A stretch of DNA of 64,000 nt from Nyssa sinensis (Eukaryota > Streptophyta > Magnoliopsida > Cornales > Nyssaceae): assembly GCA_008638375.1 (NCBI GenBank), contig CM018038.1, positions 33,072,669-33,136,668 of the forward strand, given 5' to 3'. The position numbers and the translations under genes are program-made. This document shows positions 54,851 to 64,000 of this stretch, piece by piece. A model generated the notes under the pieces. It saw only the letters and a list, made by a program, of their open reading frames with translations, ran no database searches and was not told the origin of the DNA. Numbering within the stretch: position 1 is the stretch's first letter; each line of letters begins with the position of its first letter.

Positions 54851-57800
54851 GGTATCAGAGCAGGTGTCTTAGCACATTAATCATATTTTCGAGTCCCATC
54901 ATCACAAGGTTCTGTATTTTCAGTAAAATGATTAAAATGCCCTTTGTTCTTAATATTCGATTTAATTGTCATCGCTAACCTATATAATTAATGTATGACA
55001 TCAATCTTAATTAATCATTAATACACAGTTATATATTTAAAATCATTAATTAATATTAGGAAATTTTCATATCATTATAGGAATATCCTATTCACATAGT
55101 CAATTATGAGACTGTTAGGAAACCATTTGAGCCATAGGATAAGAAGGATTTAGGGAAGAGTGGTTGGAACACTAAGGGTTTAAATTCCGTCTCCAGTGTT
55201 GTTAATGTTGAAGATCTTTGATGTATTATGACGTGTGAAATTTCCAAGGAAGCCTGATAAATCTTGCAAGCCACACACGATGGTACCAATACTATCAAGA
55301 TCTTTAAATTACAAATTCTTACCTCTAGGTTTGAGTTGTTGATGACAGAGGTTGTAACACATTCTTCGAGATCTATGTAAAATTGACTGATATAGGAAAC
55401 TTATCCTTCAACTTAGGTGAGAAGATCAACTAGCAAAAGCTTGTTAGGAAAATCTTAAGATCTCTGCCCGAGAGATTTCAAGCGAAGGCCACAACTATTG
55501 AAGATAGTAAGGAAGTTGGATCTCTTAAGATAGAAGATCTAATAGGGTCTTTGCAAACATATGAGTTGAATTTGAGGCAACCCAAGAAAAATAAAGGAAT
55601 TTCTTTTAAATCTGTAAAAGAAGACTGATTTGCGTCTGGTACCGAGTCTAACTAGATGAAGCTGGCATGACCATATTCTAAAGAAATTTAGGAAGTTTCT
55701 TAGGGAAAAAATAAAATTCCATAGGTTAGACTAGTTCCTCTAGGAAGTCTTTTCCAATAAGTTTAGGCCAAATAAGTCTTCTAAAAACTTTTAACTCTAA
55801 CAACAATGACTGCAAGACTTCTCAGAACTCCACCTCCACCATAGAGTGCTATGATTTTCATGATCATGGTCATATAGCTATAGAATTCCATTTGAAGAAG
55901 AATAATAATAAAAGTAAGATGATAGGGTTATGAAGTCGACCTTAACTGAGTTAGACTTTTAGTCCAAGGAGTGAGTAACTGATCATTTGAAGAGGAAAGA
56001 AACTTCACTACTTTCATTGTCACTGTAGGAGAATCAAAGAGATCACTTCCCTTAGTTAATTGTGATATTAGTAAGATTAGTGATATGTTCATGTTAGATT
56101 AGTCAATTGAAATTTTGAGTGAAGTAGAGGAAGAGGATAAAATAAGCTTCAAGCTGCATATAATGAGTTGTATGCAGAGTCACTCAAACTGAAGAAGGAA
56201 ACTTGAGTTTGGCAAGTAAGATCAAGTTGAGTGAAAAAAAGAAGAGTTCATTAAAGGTTGATTTGCACTCATTAGTTAGCTAAAGGCTCATAGAGGTACT
56301 CTTTTTAAAAAATTCAACGTGGTAGAAAAGAAGCACAATTCCCTATTAGAGAAGGATGAGAAATTGAAAAAAAAAAAAAAAGATCTTTATGAGAGTAAAG
56401 ACAATAGGACGAGCCTGGAAGAAAAAGTTCAATAGTTACACTTAATGTCAAGAAGTTTAAGGAAGTGAAGGTTGATCTTGAGGATAGGTCTAATAAATTA
56501 GATAATATGTTTAGGTTTATCCAAGTCAAGAATTACATCATTGGTCTAGGTTTCAAGTGTAATCAAAATGAAAAAAATGGAACCAAGTCCGATCAAATAA
56601 TCAGCCAATAAATGCTCCAAGAAAGCCATTAGAGTTTGTTCCTCCCTAAGTAACCTAACAAGGAGAATCCACATAATAATGCACCTTTTTGTACCTGTTT
56701 CCAAGTTGTGAGTCATCCTAAGAAGTTATATAGATAATTTAGGAAGAAAAAAAATAATAACATGCCTCAAGAACAAAAACACAAGTTGTTGAACCTAAAA
56801 TAGCAGTCAAACACGTTAGTCTAAAAATATAAAATTCTAGTTGACAAAGTAGACTAGTTGACCCAAGCTTCCAAATCTAATGTAGACTCCAAGGACATGA
56901 CTAAGAAGAATAAGAACAAGACAACGGCCAAAACGTAACCTAAACCAAATTCACCAAAGGTTAGGTCTACCTAGGATAAGAAAGATGAACTAAAGTGTCT
57001 TATGGTTTACACTGCTTTCAAGGTACATAATAACATTTAGTGATTTTTTAACAGTGGGTGCTCTAGGCATATGATTAGTGATAATTCCTTATTTTCACAC
57101 TTTGAGGATAATAGATATTGGATCTCAATTTAGTGATGGGAATAGGTCTATGATTTTTTGCAAAGGGGACAATTCAAATAAATATATTTATGTTGATTAT
57201 TTGAAGGTAAACCTCATTAGCATTAGCCAAATTCTTGATGATATATTAGTGGTAACTTTTATACAAAAGGAGTGTAAGGTTTATAATGGAAAAGGTAAAT
57301 GTGTGTTTCAAGGGGTTAAGACAGTAAATAATTGTTATGTGATAATTCCCAGTCTATGTATCATTTGCAATAGCGCTAAGGTTGATAATTATGATTAATG
57401 GTATCAAATATTTGGTCATTTGAACTCTAAGGATCTTAACAATCTTTCAAAAATGATGTAATCCATGGTTTACCGAAACTAGGAAAGACTTCTAGTGAAG
57501 TGTGTGAGACATGTCAAAAGGACAAACAAATTCAAAAAATTTGATGGCACTTACTACCTCTCGCACATTAGATTCGTCCTCATGGGTCTTATGAAGACTG
57601 AGATTCTGAAGGCAAGAACTATGTCTTAGTAATGGTAGATGAATTCTCTAGTTATTCCTTAGTAGTTTTTTTGAGGGAGGTATGATACTTTCGAGGTAAT
57701 AAAAATCATATGCTAAAGAATTTAAAATAAAAAATGATATTCAATAACTAGGATGCGTAGTGACCATAGGAAAGAGTTGGATAACTTTGACCTTTTTGGG

Positions 57801-58062
57801 TATTGCAATAGGCTTGGCATTAAGCAAATTTTTTCTTAACCCATCACACCTCAAGAAAATATTATTGTTGAGATGAAGAATAAAATTATTCAAGAAATGG
57901 CTCGTGCTATGCTCCATGGCAAGGATGTGCTAAGGAGATTTTGGATTGAAGTAGTAAATACTACTTGTCACACAATACGGTTTACCTTAGACTTGACACT
58001 TGCTACACCATATATGAGTTGTGGAATGGTAGCAAAACTTAACCTTAAATGTGAAGTTCTAT
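54851..58062 (+). pseudogene. SIRE-like copia gag-pol relic
   Basis: Gag: KLVRKILRSLPERFQAKATT and LIGSLQTYELNL near 55435-55580, the UBN2-type gag of the SIRE/Maximus lineage. Protease region: SGCSRHMISD near 57055. GAG-pre-integrase: FGHLNSKDLNNLS near 57410. Integrase: MVDEFSSYSLVVFL near 57630 and MARAMLHGKDVLRRFWIEVV near 57895-57950. RT and RNase H are missing after 58062. Numerous stops and shifts make it non-functional. Confidence 0.78.
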
Positions 58063-58594
58063 AAATTAACCAAAGGCCATTTTGGTAATTTTCCTATCTT
58101 AAGTGAGAAATATATAATTAGTTAAGTTAAAATGCACTAAAACAATTATGAAATTAAATATTTGGTAATATGTAAGATATTGTAGATCTAAATTGTAAAT
58201 ATAACAATTGTTTGAGTTGGTGTATGCTATGGGGTCACAAAGGACAAAATGATGAATTTTTAAGAGCTTAAATTGGAGAAACGGACAGCGTATTGGGAAT
58301 CTATGCATCAAAATTAGATAGCCTATCAATTTTGGTGCAATTATGAGATAATGAATTTCTGGGTGAGCGTGTGTGCACGCGCGTGTAGGCCGGCAACATG
58401 TTATCTCAATTTTGGTGTGAAACTTTTTAAGGAAAATTGCTGTGCTTTTCAAAGAGATGACATGGCTAATTTAAAGCCACGCAAGTGTCTAAAAGGGAGT
58501 GTTATAGTGTGTGCTAGTGTACCATAATATGTATATGTGTGTATCTTGAAAAATGTGCAATGGGAACTCCCTTACCCTCTATTTGTGCTTAGGT
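58063..58594. other. Spacer between two opposed copia elements
   Basis: AT-rich sequence without a recognised coding domain; TG-rich tract near 58355-58390 and 58505-58550. An open frame on the minus strand (58452-58099) has no family signature. Confidence 0.45.
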
Positions 58595-58610
58595 CCTGGT
58601 GTGATACTAA

Positions 58611-60167
58611 CCTAAGAGAGGGGGGGTTTGAATAGGTATATACTAATTTTTAGATATTTACAAATCTTTAACCACAACACTAACAACTACTTCAAATGGC
58701 AAAAATATGAGAATTGCAACTACCATTAATATTTAACAATTGTCTACAATTCAACAATTATCTCAAGACACTCAATTATGCTATTAATTAGTGTTGATTA
58801 ATATATACCATTCAACTAAGCCCAATTGAATCACTAGTTCAATTTTAGTGTTAATTACTCAATTCAACTTAAAATTCAACTAAGTGCTCAATCAACAATT
58901 CACCAATTCAAAATACAATTCAATTTGTCCAATTAATGTTTTCAATTATCAATTTCATATTCAATGAACATAATCATGAAAACCTAATTGTCAAATTAGC
59001 GAAAATGATTAAATCTAGCAAATTAGGAATTGTAAAGACAAAAGAGAGAAGAGTGTAAACCACAATGATGACGAAGAAACTACCTCGAAAAACTATCCTC
59101 GGTGAAAAGCTTTGGAGCCGGCCATGCTTGGGGAAGCAATTCACTATCATCGAGATTGAATTACACATAAAAAAGACACGGTCTAAGTACATCTAGCACC
59201 ATTTTATGCATTCACGTTGTCAACCTCCCTTGAATCCAAAAGCTCTTCATAGATGAATTCTTTATACAACCGGATCTTTTTTCGGTCTCGGACTCATCCG
59301 ACCGAGCGTCTTCACAATTGTGAATCCACACAACATCAGTATCTACCGATTGCTCAATGCCGAATCCTCAAGGTTGAACTCTCTTCTCCAATGGTTAGAT
59401 TAAGTGAATTGGGGGTTCTTTGTGATAATTAGGATCATGTGAAATCGATCAAAATCAATCGGTGGATTGAATAGAGAAATACATGATATGCAATAGATGT
59501 TGTTCTCTCATGGAAGCTCTTAGATCTAACAATTTCAAAGCTCTCACAAAGATGGACTCTTTCTACTCTATTCTCTCTTTCTATAAAACTGAATTTTTGT
59601 CACTTTATATTCGAGAGATCGGATCTCAAAAACTGCTTGAAATCAAAAAACAATTCTGTTATTACGCAAGGTTCGTTCGAACGAATATAAGAGGAACATC
59701 AAACAAGAAAAGTTCAAAGGTTGTAGTCCTTTATTTGATTCAGATATTTTAAACGAATGAAAATAAGCAAACCTAGCTTCAGTTGTTCGTTTGAATGAGC
59801 AACAAAAGGTTACTCATTTTTGCTGTCTCTTGTGAAATTAATTTCCCTAAGATTTTGAAATATGCATATTTGGGAAGATTGTTTCACAAACACAAGACCA
59901 CTACACACATGATGATATAAAGACTACTATATGTTATGCATGCAATGTGTGAGATCCAAATCACAACAAAAGTCCAAATTACTTAATTACCCTTCAAATA
60001 CCAAGGTGACCGGTAAATGATCACGACAATGAAGCTTGAACCTTTTTGGTGTAGAACGAGCATTGAGGTACGACTAAGCTTAGAACTAATGTAGTGATTA
60101 TATTTAAACCACGTTTTGTCAAAATTTGGATTAGCCAATTACAATATTGGACCCCATGGTCCTAACA
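58611..60167 (-). repeat. Opposed copia-type LTR
   Basis: On the minus strand it starts TGTTAGGACCATGGGG at 60167 and ends near CAAACCCCCCCTCTCTTAGG. A primer site TTAGTATCACACCAGG (58610-58595) follows, matching the tRNA-Met type with a few changes. TTCGTTCGAACGAA occurs near 59681. The C-run end and primer site match the SIRE-like LTRs, in the opposite direction to 53760-54846. Confidence 0.6.
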
Positions 60168-60401
60168 CCCTCCCAGTTTTCTCTCGTCTGCCCTATTTGT
60201 CCCTTACCTTTCTTCAGATTCTCATTCTCTCTATATATCCCTATCTCCAGATGTGTGACAAAAGTGCGTGTGTATCCGTGTGTATGTATAAATGTATATG
60301 TGTGTACATAGGAGAGTGATTGATACACCATAAGAAGAACTCGATTTTAAGCTTGGTGAAGGAAAAAAAAAGATGGAAAAAGAGGCTGGAAAAAATGGCT
60401 T
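60168..60401. other. Short intergenic spacer
   Basis: CT-rich and TG-rich low-complexity sequence; nothing recognised. Confidence 0.5.
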
Positions 60402-61877
60402 TATCATGCCCCCTAACCCGGAGGGCCAGACTAAGGGGTAATTGGGACCTCGAATGGAAGGTAATAAGACTAACCGTCCTAATCAAGTATATAAATTACG
60501 AGCCTTTTTTTTTAATTGATTTTTTTAATTCTTACTTTTTAATCAGTTTCGGTTTGGTCTCATGGTTAGACTTGTTCAAGTCTTGTAACGAGATCAAATA
60601 AAAATGATTACATTCAAAGGCATTATACCAACCATTTAACAATAACATACAATATGGTAATGTCCAAAGCTAAATCTAATACTCCTTATTTACATAACAT
60701 ATACAATAATGTCTAAAGGGTACAAACACCCTTAATAAATACACTAAATGAATACAATAATGTGAACTAAATACTACAATATCCTCAGTCCATTTGTAAT
60801 GCTTTAACAGCTTTTGTCCTCCAGTCTAATACTTGCCATTCACATGAATAGTAGGGGTGAGCCATAACGCTCAGTAGGGTTTCCCAAAATACAGAAGCAA
60901 GTAGCATGCAAAAACTAATGTAAGTTCAAATAGGACAATCCCTAATATCCAATATGCATCACAAGCACACAATAACACCTTCCACTAATAACATGCGTGG
61001 ATAATATAATGAATAAGGCATGAAACCACTCCCCGTGGTATAACAATAGCAATAAAATAATCAGTATATGCAAAATTGAATACTAGACATAGGTATATTC
61101 ATACAAATCTCACGAAGCACCTCAATTTTCTATTTTAAAGCCACAAGAATAAGATATATGCAGGACCGAATCTTAAGATATAAATGTAAGTCTATAAACT
61201 TACGAAGCACCTCTATTTCATGTTTAAAGCCATAAGAGCAATTTGTATGCATGACTAAATTGTAGTTTTGACAAGTATCATGAGTAAGCATTTCATCTCA
61301 TATCTCAATGATCTCAATCCCATGAGTATCCACCTAATTGGCCCCTCGGTAAGCCTATGTGTTTTATGGGCTACTAACCCAATGGAGACAAACGACCACC
61401 CATGCGGGTTTACGACTCGCAAGCTGATGGAAGACACCATCCTTATCACAAATAGAAACCTAGGTAAAGCGCAATCTCATAACACTCATGAGCACACAAA
61501 AGATGTGACTAATTCCCATCCCAAGTCCTTTTCTCATAAGGCCATCCCCTTTCATCATCCCAAATATCTTAATTCCACACCTTACACGATGTTCATCAAT
61601 ATCAATATCCCCTCAAATCTCACACCACTCGAGTATATGCAACAATATGAATAACAAAATCATCGCAGTCCGCTGTGATCACTAATAAATGTCAAATAGG
61701 ATATCTGATTTACAAATAATTATAGAAGCAACAGTGATCATATACATTCATGACAAAAATAGAAATGATAGTCAGTATCAACACAGTGATAAAATTTATC
61801 CAGTAATATTATGTAGTAGTCTAACATCATGGCAATTAATATAACAACCATATCATACCGATACATTAATCACAAGG

Positions 61878-61913
<36 letters not shown>

Positions 61914-62412
61914 TAATGATAATGATAAACATATTATGGAGATCAACTAACAAGTACATACATCAATAAGTCAGGACATGACCCTAGTCCCAATCATCAC
62001 CCCACTACAACGATACACTGCTTATGTCTTTCATAATGTCCATCAATTGCCTTACGCACCTATTGTTCCATCCTCGGGATCACCTTGGCCCTTAACACTC
62101 AGGTCTCTTATCAAGTCTTAAGGTTTTCTATGGCTAACTACACATTAGCCTACATATCGAGTACCTGTTTGCCCAAATGAATATAAAAAATATGTTCCCG
62201 GGCCTCAAAAACCCTAAAGAGGCCCTATTGTATTGTTTTTAAGTCATTTGATTGTCTTTTAAACCCATAGGGAGTTTTCATAATTTATCGGGCAAGCTAT
62301 GCGTCTACCGACATAAAATCTCACAAAGCCAATCTTGGAATCGGATCTAGAAAATCCAATAACCATAAATGTGTTCTCTTTACATTTTATTAACTTTTAT
62401 AGATATCTATTG
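60402..62412 (+). repeat. Long gypsy-type LTR, partial
   Basis: It begins TATCATGCCCCCTAACCCGG and contains GGGGTGAGCCATAACGCTCA near 60855. This recalls GGGGTGAGTTAACAAAGCTC inside the solo LTR of intron 1 (about 16682). Further plant-LTR-like text GGCCCCTCGGTAAGCC lies near 61338, and a (TA)n tract at 61878-61900. The right end is cut by, or abuts, the next LTR. No coding region is seen. Confidence 0.5.
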
Positions 62413-64000
62413 TCACATTCCAGAACCACCATGTGCGGACTATGGATAATAACCATCCAGTTAGACACCTCGCCAATACGCTAACTCTTTTTAGCATGTT
62501 GACGACATGTTTAACCAAAAGCCTCTTTACATAACCAAGTAGATTGCATTCAGTCGTATAAAAACTTGTAGCGAAAATCTGAGTTTGTAAAAACTTTTTA
62601 TTTGAATGCTAGTCACACTCAACAGAGCATAAGTAACGTTACATCAGAGTTACAATAATATCATCCCAATATTACATTAAACATAAATGTTTGCACTATT
62701 ACATCATTCACTTTCTGTGCTTACTCTAAGCCGTCACAATAACCTGGTATTTGCCACCTCAGGTTGGCACTTCCATAGCTGGGATACTAATCCTCTTCTA
62801 GCTATAGTCTCTATTCATCATAGCTTACTATCATCTACATTTGTAGCTTCTTAGTCCTTCTTGAAAATACGCAGAATGAAACCTATGAGCTTTATGAAAG
62901 GCTCGTGAGTAACATAAGTTCCCTGTTGTAGGTTTCTGGAAAAAAAAAAAAAAACCCCTTTTAAAGCCTTTTGTGACTTTGCATAAGCTTTTATAACATT
63001 TAGAAACATTTATGACTTTTGTAACGTTCATGGCTTTTATAAACATTCTTGGCTTTCATGGATAGAAGTTAAAAAATAGTATTAAAAGCTACTGACATTC
63101 TTAAAAAGTACTCATATAACTGATTGCAAGGCATTTGAGAAAATGCAGATTCTTTTGCCAAATAGTTTTGCGAGGTAAAACATAGTAAGCATAAAGCTAT
63201 AGTTAAAAACTCAGTGATGAAACAATGTATATGCCAATCTTTCTTCCTTTAATCTTGTATTGTATAACCATATGAGTGGCTATTCAATCTTGTCTTGCAT
63301 AGTCATTTGGGCGACTAAGTGTAATCTAGAGCTCTGGGCCTACACAGCCTAGCTTAACCTCCCAACCGGGCATGACTATTCGCCATGAACTAAAATATTA
63401 TAAGGCATATAGTATCATGCTAAATCATGCTTGCAAAAATTTTTATTAAGTTGTCCATATCATATAAATCATTTGAAGAGATGCTAATAAGCATTTAAAA
63501 ATATGTTACTTAAAAGCATGTAATTCAAATATCAATCACTGTATTCTGAAAACTATAAGAGTTATATTTAATGTAAAGGTACTGCATGTAGTATCGTAAA
63601 ACTGCAAGAGCTATATTTAATGGAAAATCCCTATTTCAAGGTTCAAGGTTACTCATATGTGGTCTAGAGTCCACAATTACTTGCTTACTCAGCTTGCCTT
63701 GACATGCCTCTTATCTCTATTTCTTCCTTAGTGATCCTAAAGCATGGATCAGAATACATCTGTACTATATTAGTATAAATACTCGACTTAATCTTTGTTT
63801 ACTTAACGTACCTAGTCTCTTCTGGACTTAGTCTTACTATTTAGGATTCCCTTATGGTCTTTAATTAGGGTTTCTAACACTTTTTAGTTCATCGTGTGGC
63901 TTACTTTAGCCTCTATGAATGTTTTAGTCATTTGCCCATTCTGTGTCTTGTATTATTCCGTACTTCATTTATCTTATCGGACTTCATCTTTGAGTCCAGA
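62413..64000 (+). repeat. Long gypsy-type LTR, runs off the window
   Basis: It starts TGTCACATTCCAGAACC, resembling the TGTCACGACCC start of the solo LTR in intron 1. No coding sequence follows before the window end. The whole 1.6 kb is best read as LTR, but its end lies outside. Confidence 0.5.

Overview
This window is plant nuclear DNA, most likely from a woody eudicot with a repeat-rich genome. It is AT-rich, carries canonical GT-AG introns, and is packed with plant-type Ty3/gypsy and Ty1/copia retrotransposons, L1 and RTE LINEs, SINEs, a Mutator-like element and MITEs. I see no bacterial or organellar gene organisation, no CRISPR array and no tRNA or rRNA gene.

One host gene is recognisable. 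It is a plant T-complex protein 11 (TCP11-like) gene on the + strand, running from the ATG at 9559 to the stop ending at 51661. I reconstruct 11 coding exons that total only 3,521 bp, spread over 42.1 kb. Every exon junction keeps frame except inside exon 8, where one base appears to be missing near 38354-38359, giving an early TAG at 38363. Either the allele is broken or this is a sequencing error. Introns 1 (17.1 kb), 8 (7.5 kb), 4 (6.9 kb), 10 (4.5 kb) and 2 (1.9 kb) are swollen by transposons; the other five are 97-200 bp.

Layout. 1-4660: the 3' part of a Tat-lineage gypsy element, with decayed integrase end, two tandem-repeat arrays, an intron-containing antisense gene and a 3' LTR. 5240-6258: a probable MITE. 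6377-9092: a deleted Mutator-like element with 122-bp inverted repeats and a 10-11 bp target duplication, ending 467 bp before the host start codon. Intron 1: a gypsy remnant holding an L1 LINE, which itself holds a 2,658-bp solo LTR, plus a second L1. Intron 2: a 1.1-kb non-autonomous LTR element. Intron 4: a copia-type LTR and two tandem arrays (3 x 172 bp, 3 x 144 bp). Intron 8: a solo LTR, a complete 248-bp miniature LTR retrotransposon, a SINE inside a local duplication, and a decayed copia element. Intron 10: antisense copia, L1, RTE and SINE fragments. Downstream of the gene: an RTE fragment, a MITE, a SIRE-like copia element, an opposing copia-type LTR and two long LTRs that start TGTCA or similar.

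Most transposon genes are broken by stops, frameshifts or catalytic changes, so the element-derived reading frames are relics. The host gene is the only likely functional protein gene, and its transcript would have to splice out large blocks of probably silenced repeat DNA. Calls rest on reading translations and repeats by eye; no database search was possible.
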